DNA of 7,984 nucleotides from an uncultured Eubacteriales bacterium (GTDB taxonomy: Bacteria > Bacillota > Clostridia > Monoglobales > Monoglobaceae). The stretch lies in assembly GCA_900555375.1 (NCBI GenBank), contig USLC01000027.1:1-7984 (forward strand), read 5' to 3'. The translations under genes and the position numbers were made by a program. The notes below the pieces were generated by a model. That model saw only the letters and a list, made by a program, of their open reading frames with translations, ran no database searches and had not been told where the DNA came from. The stretch's first letter is position 1; every line of letters begins with the position of its first letter. Positions 1 through 5,990 of this stretch are shown here, one piece after another.

Positions 1-37
1 AACCTACAGAAAATTTTAAATTTTTTTAAAAAAGGTA

Positions 38-66
38 TTGACAAACCGGTTAAAACGTAGTATAAT
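38..66 (+). promoter_or_regulatory. Consensus sigma-70/SigA promoter of the tRNA operon
   Basis: TTGACA at 38-43 and TATAAT at 61-66 are both perfect consensus hexamers, separated by the ideal 17 bp. The 37 bases upstream are almost pure A/T with runs of A and T, which resembles an UP element. Transcription should begin near 73, about 30 nt before the first tRNA. A perfect promoter with an A/T upstream tract is typical of stable-RNA genes. This is seen directly; only the start point is inferred. Confidence 0.93.
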
Positions 67-75
67 TAACGAGTT

Positions 76-90
76 GGCTCTGATAGAGCC
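76..90 (+). other. Hairpin in the tRNA precursor leader
   Basis: GGCTC (76-80) and GAGCC (86-90) form a perfect 5-bp GC-rich stem around a TGATA loop. It lies just downstream of the predicted transcription start and 11 nt before the tRNA-Leu 5' end. It may protect the 5' end or help present the leader for RNase P cleavage. The pairing is visible; the role is inferred. Confidence 0.5.
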
Positions 91-101
91 GATATGTAGA
101 T

Positions 102-185
102 GCGAGCATGCTGGAACCGGCAGACAGGCACGTTTGAGGGGCGTGTGCTTATGGCGTGTGGGTTCAAGTCCCACTGCTCGCACCA
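102..185 (+). tRNA. tRNA-Leu (anticodon GAG)
   Basis: This is a class II tRNA with a long variable arm. The acceptor stem GCGAGCA (102-108) pairs with TGCTCGC (175-181), followed by discriminator A182 and an encoded CCA (183-185). The anticodon stem 129-133/141-145 closes the loop TTGAGGG, placing GAG at 136-138 after U33 and before G37, so it reads CUU/CUC leucine codons. The variable arm is 146-157. The T arm GTGGG-TTCAAGT-CCCAC (158-174) is perfect. It is the first gene of a two-tRNA operon, with 7 nt to the next. Confidence 0.96.
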
Positions 186-192
186 ATTATTT

Positions 193-267
193 TGCCTGAT
201 AGTGTAATGGTTAGCACAAGTGACTCTGACTCACTTTGTCTGGGTTCAAATCCTAGTCAGGCAGCCA
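193..267 (+). tRNA. tRNA-Gln (anticodon CTG)
   Basis: Acceptor TGCCTGA (193-199) pairs with TCAGGCA (257-263), followed by discriminator G264 and an encoded CCA (265-267). The anticodon stem AGTGA/TCACT closes the loop CTCTGAC, giving anticodon CTG, which reads CAG glutamine codons. The T arm CTGGG-TTCAAAT-CCTAG is intact with one G-T pair. The weak first U-A acceptor pair is a normal glutamine identity feature in bacteria. It is co-transcribed with the preceding tRNA-Leu. Confidence 0.96.
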
Positions 268-270
268 AAG

Positions 271-304
271 AATCGACAAGTACGATTAGTGCTTGTCGAT
301 TTTA
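271..304 (+). terminator. Rho-independent terminator of the tRNA operon
   Basis: A 10-bp stem AATCGACAAG (271-280) / CTTGTCGATT (292-301) encloses an 11-nt loop and leads into TTTTA (300-304). It starts 3 nt after the CCA of tRNA-Gln, so it fits as the operon terminator. The U-tract is short, so some read-through toward the next hairpin (398-433) is possible. Confidence 0.75.
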
Positions 305-372
305 CTTATTACATATTCACTATTCACTCTTAACTTGAATTTTATGTGCCGATTTTTTGGAATGTAATAAGT
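304..372. repeat. Imperfect inverted repeat in non-coding DNA
   Basis: ACTTATTACAT at 304-314 has an exact inverted copy, ATGTAATAAGT, at 362-372. Just inside and outside these arms are short tandem-like words of the TTCACTATTCACT kind (316-329), with a related TAGTGAAAAATGAA (375-388) facing the other way. The span carries no open frame worth calling. It could fold as a cruciform, be a small MITE-like relic, or simply be slippage-prone sequence. Confidence 0.4.
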
Positions 373-397
373 AATAGTGAAAAATGAAGAAGTTATG

Positions 398-433
398 TAA
401 GAAACATCCCGAAAAATTTCGGGATGTTTCTTA
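398..433. terminator. Long near-perfect hairpin, likely bidirectional terminator
   Basis: The 17-nt arms at 398-414 and 417-433 are perfectly complementary around an AA centre; in practice a loop of about 6 nt forms. The core is GAAACATCCCGA / TCGGGATGTTTC, and each arm ends in TTTCTTA when read outward, so either strand gives a GC core followed by U-rich sequence. It lies between the rightward tRNA operon and the leftward cyclophilin gene, where a shared terminator for convergent transcripts is expected. The distance from the cyclophilin stop is about 130 nt. Confidence 0.75.
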
Positions 434-441
434 GGTTATGC

Positions 442-501
442 TTAATAAATCACAGCGTCATCAGCTGTAAAATCGCTGAGTGAATTTTCTTTTGCTTGAC
501 T
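442..501 (-). pseudogene. Possible remnant of a dockerin-like protein C-terminus
   Basis: Reading leftward between a stop at 502-504 and a stop at 442-444, one frame gives a 19-residue peptide containing SLSDFTADDAVIY. It resembles the start of dockerin-type repeats, where an Asp-rich segment is followed by DDAxxLL. There is no start codon, ribosome site or upstream continuation: the frame is closed 57 nt before its stop. It may be a decayed gene end, or a chance match in a 130-nt spacer. Low confidence. Confidence 0.15.
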
Positions 502-566
502 TTATTTTAACACCGTATACACTCAAAAACAAGTACGCACTTATAACTGTATACTTTTTTCATCGG

Positions 567-1157
567 TTATTCTATAACCTTCATTTCTTTTATAACAATC
601 GGGGTTTCAGGCTTGCCGCTTTTGTCGCGGTTAATTTTTAAAAATTCGTCAACCGTGTCCATTCCGTCAATAACCTTGCCGAATGCGGCGTACTCGCCGT
701 CAAGCGAGGTCACATCGGCATAGCAGATAAAAAACTGACTTGAAGCCGAATCGGGGTCGCTGCTTCTTGCCATAGATACAACGCCGCGTGTGTGGGAAAG
801 CGTGTTTTGGTCGAATCCGTTTTTGGCAAATTCGCCGTGAATTTTATCGCTGCTTCCGCCCGTTCCGTCACCCTTGGGGTCGCCGCCCTGGGCAACAAAG
901 TTGTTTATGACGCGGTGAAAGGTTAAACCGTTATAAAAACCGTCGTTTACAAGTTTAATAAAGTTTTTGCAGGTTTCGGGTGCATACTTGGGCTCGGTTT
1001 GAATTGTAAAGGTACCTCCGTCCTCCATAGTAACCAAAACCTTTTGAGATTCCTCTGCGGCAGAGTTATCCTGTGATGCGTTTTTATCGGAACATCCGCA
1101 TAAAAGCGACATACAGATTAAAACCGCTGCCAAAATCAGTCCTGCTTTTTTCAGCAT
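567..1157 (-). CDS. Secreted cyclophilin-type peptidyl-prolyl isomerase lipoprotein
   Basis: 196 aa. Catalyses cis-trans isomerisation of Xaa-Pro bonds, probably on the outer face of the membrane to assist folding of exported proteins. Residues 1-22 are a lipoprotein signal: MLKK, a hydrophobic stretch, then lipobox LCGC with Cys22 as the lipidated residue. A polar linker (23-38) leads to a cyclophilin domain (about 39-196). Signature residues are FHRV (80-83, catalytic Arg82), Phe87, QGGDP (90-94), GTGG (98-101), SSQFFI (139-144) and LDGEYAAFG (152-160). Leu152 stands where human cyclophilin A has Trp121, which is usual in bacterial forms. ATG start with AGAAGGG about 10 nt upstream. The gene stands apart from the permease upstream (115-bp gap) with a possible own promoter, and the 398-433 hairpin probably terminates it. 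Family assignment is firm; extracellular location follows from the lipobox. Confidence 0.93.
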   Translation of the reverse strand: MLKKAGLILAAVLICMSLLCGCSDKNASQDNSAAEESQKVLVTMEDGGTFTIQTEPKYAPETCKNFIKLVNDGFYNGLTFHRVINNFVAQGGDPKGDGTGGSSDKIHGEFAKNGFDQNTLSHTRGVVSMARSSDPDSASSQFFICYADVTSLDGEYAAFGKVIDGMDTVDEFLKINRDKSGKPETPIVIKEMKVIE

Positions 1158-1221
1158 ATCAATACAGTCCCTTCTTAACCCGGGTAAGGGGTTTGAATAG
1201 TTAATATCACGCTATGCATAT

Positions 1222-1227
1222 ATTATA
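1222..1227 (-). promoter_or_regulatory. Candidate -10 element for the cyclophilin gene
   Basis: The minus strand reads TATAAT here, 64 nt before the cyclophilin ATG, inside the only sizeable gap on that side. At 17 bp spacing the -35 position reads only ATTTTT, a poor match, so this may be a weak or activator-dependent promoter. Downstream, CTTACCCGGGTTAAG (1174-1188 on the minus strand) is a near-palindrome that could be an operator; that is speculation. Confidence 0.35.
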
Positions 1228-1272
1228 CGATATTCAATAACATAAAAAATTATGTAAGCAATATTTATCGGT

Positions 1273-2052
1273 TTACAGCTTGTCGGCAATATCGGGAAGA
1301 TACCTTTTTTCTGATATTCTGCCAAATAAAAGCAGAATTATACAAATCGCCGTCAGATACAAAATATCGCTGCACGGCGGAATATCTGTGTTCAGCAAGG
1401 CGTGCCGATACAGCCCGACGATGCCCGCCGCAGGGTTAAACTTAATCGCAAGTGCCGCAAAGCCGCTTACGTTTTTCGGGTTCCAGAAAATCGGAGTTAT
1501 CCAAAAACCGATGTTTAAAATAATGCCGAGGGCGTTTAAAACATCTTTGTATGCGGCGCATAATAAAGCGAGAATCCTTCCCGCCGAGTATATAAAAATA
1601 TACGCTGCCGCTGCACCGATTATCAGATATATAAGCCGATCTGCCGAAAATGTTTTGTTTGCAATGCACAAAATTATAACAAGCAGCAAAAAGATAATAT
1701 GAGACAGCATTGCAGACATTGCTCTGACCGACGGAAGCACGCTTTTGTCAAATCTCATCTTTTTAACAAGAAAAGAATAATCGCGGAAGGCCGCCGCTGT
1801 GCCATAAAGCCCATCGGAAATAAAAAACCACGGCGCTATTCCCGCAGAGAGCCACAAATAGTACGGAATCCCGTCTATATCGCTGCCGCCGAAGGCGACC
1901 GAGTATACAAACCGATATATCAAAACGGTTATAATCGGCTCTGCAAGCGCCCAGACAGCACCGAGAGCCGAACCTGCGTATTTGGATTTAAAGTCGTTAA
2001 AGGCAAGCCGTGCGGTCATAAAAAACCGCACGACAAATTTGTTATTTTGCAT
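1273..2052 (-). CDS. ABC-2 type transporter permease, polysaccharide/teichoic acid export type
   Basis: 259 aa, the usual length for TagG/Wzm-like permeases, which with a separate ATPase move undecaprenyl-linked polysaccharide (O-antigen, teichoic acid or similar) across the membrane. The N-terminal amphipathic segment DFKSKYAGSALGAVWALAEP (20-39) is characteristic. Six membrane segments can be drawn at about 31-54, 63-85, 112-130, 139-165, 170-190 and 228-245, with FWITPIFWNP (183-192) in the fifth-segment region where the family is conserved. It starts 11 bp after the gyrA stop without a good Shine-Dalgarno site (the nearest GGAG is about 19 nt upstream, inside the end of gyrA), so translation may depend on gyrA ribosomes. 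No ATPase or glycosyltransferase is in the window, so the partner must be elsewhere. Family assignment is good; the substrate is unknown. Confidence 0.88.
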   Translation of the reverse strand: MQNNKFVVRFFMTARLAFNDFKSKYAGSALGAVWALAEPIITVLIYRFVYSVAFGGSDIDGIPYYLWLSAGIAPWFFISDGLYGTAAAFRDYSFLVKKMRFDKSVLPSVRAMSAMLSHIIFLLLVIILCIANKTFSADRLIYLIIGAAAAYIFIYSAGRILALLCAAYKDVLNALGIILNIGFWITPIFWNPKNVSGFAALAIKFNPAAGIVGLYRHALLNTDIPPCSDILYLTAICIILLLFGRISEKRYLPDIADKL

Positions 2053-2063
2053 TTTATAAACCG

Positions 2064-4595
2064 TTAATTAACTCCGTCCGTTTCGGCGGAATCATTGTCG
2101 GAGGCAGAAACCGCGCTGTCGGCAGATTCTGCATTATCTTCAATATCGGCATCTTCGGCATCGTCTTTTTGAACGCTTGCACCGCTGATAACCTTTACTC
2201 CGTCGGCAAGCCTTACAAGGCGAACGCCCTTTGTTACTCTGCCGTAGGTGCTTATATCTTCGGTATCGATTCTGATAATTACACCCTCTGAAGTGATAAG
2301 AATAATATCATCATCGGGGGTAACTATTCCCATACCCGAAACATTTCCCGTTTCCTCGCTTATGCGATAGGTAAGCATACCCTTGCCGCCTCTGCCCTGA
2401 CGCTTGTATTCCGAAAGTTCGGTCTTTTTGCCGTAGCCCTTTTCGCTGACGGTAAGCAAAGCTCCACCCTCTTTTTCTGCGCACATACCGATGATATAGT
2501 CTGTGTCGGAAAGCTTCATCGCACGGACTCCGCGTGATACACGTCCCATATTTCGTACGTCTTCTTCGTTGAATCTGATGACCTTGCCCTCAGCCGAGCC
2601 GACAAAGATATCACTGTCGCCCGAGGTCATAATTACGCCGATAAGCTCGTCTCCGTCATCAAGTCTGATAGCAATTTTACCTGCCTTGGGGGCGTTCTCG
2701 TATTCCTTTAAATCGGTCTTTTTGATTACGCCCGCTTTGGTGCACATAATAAGGCTCATATTATCCTCGTACTCGCGGACGGGTATAACCGTTGTAATCG
2801 ATTCCTCGGGGTCAAGCGCGATAATGTTCACTATCGGCGTTCCCTTTGCGTGCCGTCCCGCTTCGGGGATTTCATACGCCTTTATGCGATACATTTTACC
2901 TTTGTTGGTAAAGAACATAATATGCGCGTGCGTTGACGAAACAAACATAGTTTTGACAAAGTCCTCTTCCTTGGTCTGAAGACCGAGGATTCCTCTGCCG
3001 CCGCGCTTTTGGCTTTTATATGTGTCAACGGGCAGACGCTTTACATAGCCGTGGTGGGTTATGGTGATTACGTTATCCTCTTCGGCGATAAGGTCTTCTA
3101 TATCTATGTCATCGGGAACGGGTTCTATGCCTGTCCGTCTTGAATCGTTGAACTTCTCAAGTATGCCCAAAAGCTCTTTTTTAATTATATCCAGAACCAT
3201 ATTCTCGTCTGCCAGAATCTCTGTCAGGTGCTTGATAAGCTCTATAAGCTCGTTATACTCTTTGTCAATCTTTTCACGTTCCATTCCCGCAAGACGCGCA
3301 AGACGCATATCAAGTATTGCCTGAGCCTGAATGTCGGTCAGCCCGAAGCGTGACATCAGCTTTTCTTTTGCATCGTTATAGCTGTTTCTGATAACATTGA
3401 TAACCTCATCAATGTTATCAAGCGCAATCTTTAAGCCCTCAAGGATATGAACCCTTGCCTCTGCCTTTGCCTTGTCAAACTTGGTTCTGCGGACGATAAC
3501 ATCCTCCTGGAAGTGAACGTAATGCTCAAGCACTTCTTTAAGGTTAAGAACCTTAGGGTCGGTCTGATTTACAAGGGCGAGCATAATTATGCTGAAAGTA
3601 TCTTCAAGCTGTGTATACTTATAAAGCTGATTTAATACAATCTGCGCATTTGCGCTTGCCTTAAGTTCAATAACTATCCGCATACCGTCGCGGTCGGATT
3701 CGTCGCGCAGGTCGGATATTCCGTCAACTCTTTTATCATGAACAAGCTCTGCAATCTTTTCGATAAGCCGCGACTTGTTTACCATATAAGGAATCTCGGT
3801 TACGACAATGCGCTGTCTGTTTTCCTTCCAGTCCTGAATCTCGGCTCTTGCGCGGATTCTGAGCTTTCCGCGGCCTGTGTGATATGCGGCGCGGATGCCC
3901 GACATACCCATAATAAGACCGCCCGTCGGAAAGTCGGGGCCGGGGATATGCTCCATAAGTTCGTCAATTGTGATATCGGGATTATCGATAAGCGCGATTA
4001 TTCCGTTAATAACCTCGCCGAGGTTATGCGGAGGAATATTGGTCGCCATACCGACCGCGATACCGTTCGAGCCGTTAACCAAAAGGTGAGGAATACGCGA
4101 AGGAAGAACAACGGGTTCTTTTCTTGTTTCATCAAAGTTTGGCATAAAGTCAACGGTGTCTTTTTCTATATCGGTCAGCATATTAAGCGAAAGCTTAGAC
4201 ATACGCGCCTCTGTATATCTGTAAGCGGCAGGCGGGTCTCCGTCAACCGAACCGAAGTTACCGTGACCGTCAACGGTCGGGTATCTCATTGAAAAGTCCT
4301 GTGCCATACGAACGAGAGCGTCATATACCGACGCATCGCCGTGCGGATGATATCTACCCAGAACATTACCTACGGTGGTGGCACATTTACGATATTCCTT
4401 ATCGGGGGTGAAGCCGTCCTCATACATTGCGTAGAGGATTCTTCTGTGAACAGGCTTAAGACCGTCGCGAACATCGGGCAGAGCTCTGCCGACAATGACG
4501 GACATAGCATAGTCTATGTAAGACTTTTTCATCTCGCTGTTAAGCTCAACAGGGATAATCTTAAGCTTGCTTTCGTCAAAAATTCCTTCAGGCAT
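2064..4595 (-). CDS. gyrA: DNA gyrase subunit A
   Basis: 843 aa from the chosen ATG. Breakage-reunion subunit of the GyrA2GyrB2 topoisomerase that introduces negative supercoils. The winged-helix/QRDR region has HPHGD at 83-87 and the catalytic pair Arg126-Tyr127 in YRYTEAR. Tower and coiled-coil gate segments follow (to about 490), then the C-terminal beta-pinwheel with the GyrA-box QKRGGRG (529-535), which marks it as gyrase rather than ParC, and a degenerate copy QGRGGKG (733-739). The last 34 residues are an acidic tail (13 Asp/Glu). The Ser83 position of E. coli GyrA is Ala88 here; the Asp87 position is Asp92. A longer frame from a TTG at 4613 exists, but GGAG sits 8 nt before the ATG at 4595, and the family starts near here. 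gyrB is not in the window. The ABC permease follows 11 bp downstream. Confidence 0.97.
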   Translation of the reverse strand: MPEGIFDESKLKIIPVELNSEMKKSYIDYAMSVIVGRALPDVRDGLKPVHRRILYAMYEDGFTPDKEYRKCATTVGNVLGRYHPHGDASVYDALVRMAQDFSMRYPTVDGHGNFGSVDGDPPAAYRYTEARMSKLSLNMLTDIEKDTVDFMPNFDETRKEPVVLPSRIPHLLVNGSNGIAVGMATNIPPHNLGEVINGIIALIDNPDITIDELMEHIPGPDFPTGGLIMGMSGIRAAYHTGRGKLRIRARAEIQDWKENRQRIVVTEIPYMVNKSRLIEKIAELVHDKRVDGISDLRDESDRDGMRIVIELKASANAQIVLNQLYKYTQLEDTFSIIMLALVNQTDPKVLNLKEVLEHYVHFQEDVIVRRTKFDKAKAEARVHILEGLKIALDNIDEVINVIRNSYNDAKEKLMSRFGLTDIQAQAILDMRLARLAGMEREKIDKEYNELIELIKHLTEILADENMVLDIIKKELLGILEKFNDSRRTGIEPVPDDIDIEDLIAEEDNVITITHHGYVKRLPVDTYKSQKRGGRGILGLQTKEEDFVKTMFVSSTHAHIMFFTNKGKMYRIKAYEIPEAGRHAKGTPIVNIIALDPEESITTVIPVREYEDNMSLIMCTKAGVIKKTDLKEYENAPKAGKIAIRLDDGDELIGVIMTSGDSDIFVGSAEGKVIRFNEEDVRNMGRVSRGVRAMKLSDTDYIIGMCAEKEGGALLTVSEKGYGKKTELSEYKRQGRGGKGMLTYRISEETGNVSGMGIVTPDDDIILITSEGVIIRIDTEDISTYGRVTKGVRLVRLADGVKVISGASVQKDDAEDADIEDNAESADSAVSASDNDSAETDGVN

Positions 4596-4603
4596 TTTTT
4601 TAT

Positions 4604-4607
4604 CTCC
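4604..4607 (-). promoter_or_regulatory. Ribosome binding site that fixes the gyrA start
   Basis: GGAG on the minus strand lies 8 nt before the ATG at 4595-4593. It lies inside the extended frame from the upstream TTG (4613-4611), which has no such site of its own. This supports a start at 4595. Confidence 0.8.
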
Positions 4608-4727
4608 AATCAATCAGTTGTATATTGATTCGCGCCCAAAAGACGCCGAATCATTTTTATCTATCCTTTTTATATTCGACGCAAAGTTTAAATTTCCTTT
4701 TTTAAGGACCAAAAATAAGTCAAATAT

Positions 4728-5921
4728 TTAATTATTATCCTTTTTTCCTTTTTTTATCACGATTAAGGTGACAACAATTAAAAGTATAATCGGATAAATG
4801 ACGGCGGACAGAAGCCCAAGCTTTAAGTTGTCGCCGAAGTAACCCGATACCGTTCCGACCAGACCGGGACCGACAGTACAGCCGACATCCCCCGCGAAAG
4901 CCAGAATCCCGAACATAGCCGTTCCGCCGCTCGGAATTTTTGACGCGGCATAGCTGAAGCTTCCGGGCCAGAAAACGCCCACGCAGAAGCCCGTTGCCGC
5001 ACAGCCGATAAGGGCGATGACGGGGCTTTGCGACAATGACGCAAGCAGATATGAAATTATGCAGAATACCGCGCATACCGCCATATACTTAATCAGGTCA
5101 AATCTTTTGACAAGGCGTGAATATATTACCCTGCCCGTACCCATTAATATTGCGAACATAAAAGGACCCATAAGGTCGCCGACGGTTTTGGAAACCTTAA
5201 GTCCGCTTTCGGCAAACGCCGATGCCCATTGGCTCATAGCTACCTCTGCCGCACCGGCCGTCATCATCATAATTATAAAAACCCATATGATTTTATGCTT
5301 AAAAAGCGCGGCAAGACCGTCGCCTGCCGCATCTTCCGAGTGGCTTATGGGGACTTGCGTGAAAAATACGGCGTTGACAAGCGGCAGTATAGCCCAAAGC
5401 ATAGATAAAATGCGCCAGCTTGATATGCCGAATATGTTAAAAAACACGGTCGATACAAGTATCACCAAAGCCGTTCCCCAGCAGTAGAACGAGTGCAAAA
5501 GCCCCATAGCCGACGCCTTATGCTCGGTCGGGCACGATTCTACAATCGGGCTTACAAGAACCTCAATCAGACCGCTGCCGAGAGAATAGAAAAAGCACGC
5601 GGTCAGGATTCCGTAAAACGGGTCAGAGAACATATCGGGCAGACAGCCAAGCATAATAAAGCCTGCCGCCGCCAGAATATGCGCGGCAACGGCGCATACC
5701 CGATACCCGATTTTATCGACAAAGTTGGTTGAGGTAAAGTCAACAATCATCTGAAGTATAAAGGTAAACGCTATCAACACGCTCAGCTGTGTCAGAGTTA
5801 TTGAATATGTGTTGCGGAAGGTTACAAATAACAGCGGTGCAAAATTAACCGATATCGCCTGTGTTATGTAAGCAATATAGCACGCGCGCAATGTATGCGA
5901 ATAATTATTTTTTAAACTCAT
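4728..5921 (-). CDS. Major facilitator superfamily (MFS) transporter
   Basis: 397 aa from the chosen ATG. An integral membrane protein with the length and two six-helix halves of an MFS carrier; the substrate cannot be read from sequence. The loop between helices 2 and 3 carries the motif A relic DKIGYR (69-74). A polar central loop (about 190-207, HSEDAAGDG) separates the halves, and the second half holds GTGRVIYSRL (261-270) at the equivalent loop. Residues such as GAAEVAMSQWASAFAES (223-239) recall sugar-permease-like (FHS-type) members, but this is only an impression. Start: a TTG at 5939 would add six residues, but GGAG at 5937-5934 overlaps that codon and lies 12 nt before the ATG at 5921, so the ATG is preferred. 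A promoter is visible upstream. No partner enzyme or regulator adjoins it. Confidence 0.9.
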   Translation of the reverse strand: MSLKNNYSHTLRACYIAYITQAISVNFAPLLFVTFRNTYSITLTQLSVLIAFTFILQMIVDFTSTNFVDKIGYRVCAVAAHILAAAGFIMLGCLPDMFSDPFYGILTACFFYSLGSGLIEVLVSPIVESCPTEHKASAMGLLHSFYCWGTALVILVSTVFFNIFGISSWRILSMLWAILPLVNAVFFTQVPISHSEDAAGDGLAALFKHKIIWVFIIMMMTAGAAEVAMSQWASAFAESGLKVSKTVGDLMGPFMFAILMGTGRVIYSRLVKRFDLIKYMAVCAVFCIISYLLASLSQSPVIALIGCAATGFCVGVFWPGSFSYAASKIPSGGTAMFGILAFAGDVGCTVGPGLVGTVSGYFGDNLKLGLLSAVIYPIILLIVVTLIVIKKGKKDNN

Positions 5922-5933
5922 AATATCACTAAG

Positions 5934-5937
5934 CTCC
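5934..5937 (-). promoter_or_regulatory. Ribosome binding site of the MFS gene
   Basis: GGAG on the minus strand, 12 nt before the ATG at 5921-5919. The spacing is slightly long, but no better site exists, and it argues against the overlapping TTG (5939-5937) as start. Confidence 0.6.
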
Positions 5938-5958
5938 AATAAAATTTATTTCTGTTAA

Positions 5959-5988
5959 ATCATATGCAATGCGAAACAAAATTGTTAA
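5959..5988 (-). promoter_or_regulatory. SigA-type promoter for the MFS transporter gene
   Basis: Read leftward, TTAACA (5988-5983) and TATGAT (5964-5959) each match consensus at 5 of 6 positions with an 18-bp spacer. Transcription would start near 5952, giving a leader of about 30 nt that contains the GGAG site. The promoter lies entirely in the 69-bp gap after the peptidase stop, where no terminator hairpin is visible, so read-through from the peptidase operon may also contribute. Confidence 0.6.
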
Positions 5989-5990
5989 TT

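Noticed and set aside
3738..4292. 184-codon plus-strand open frame inside gyrA
   Set aside because: It lies opposite the most conserved part of GyrA, and its translation shows no recognisable domain.
4596..4613. Extension of gyrA to a TTG at 4613
   Set aside because: The GGAG site lies within this extension, 8 nt before the ATG at 4595, and no site precedes the TTG.
4614..4727. Promoter or riboswitch in the gyrA leader
   Set aside because: A TTGACT and a TATAAA occur but not at workable spacing; hairpins such as TCCTTAAAAAAGGA are short. gyrA must have a promoter or read-through, but I cannot place it.
5922..5939. Extension of the MFS protein to a TTG at 5939
   Set aside because: The TTG overlaps the only plausible ribosome site, GGAG at 5937-5934, and nothing suitable lies further upstream.
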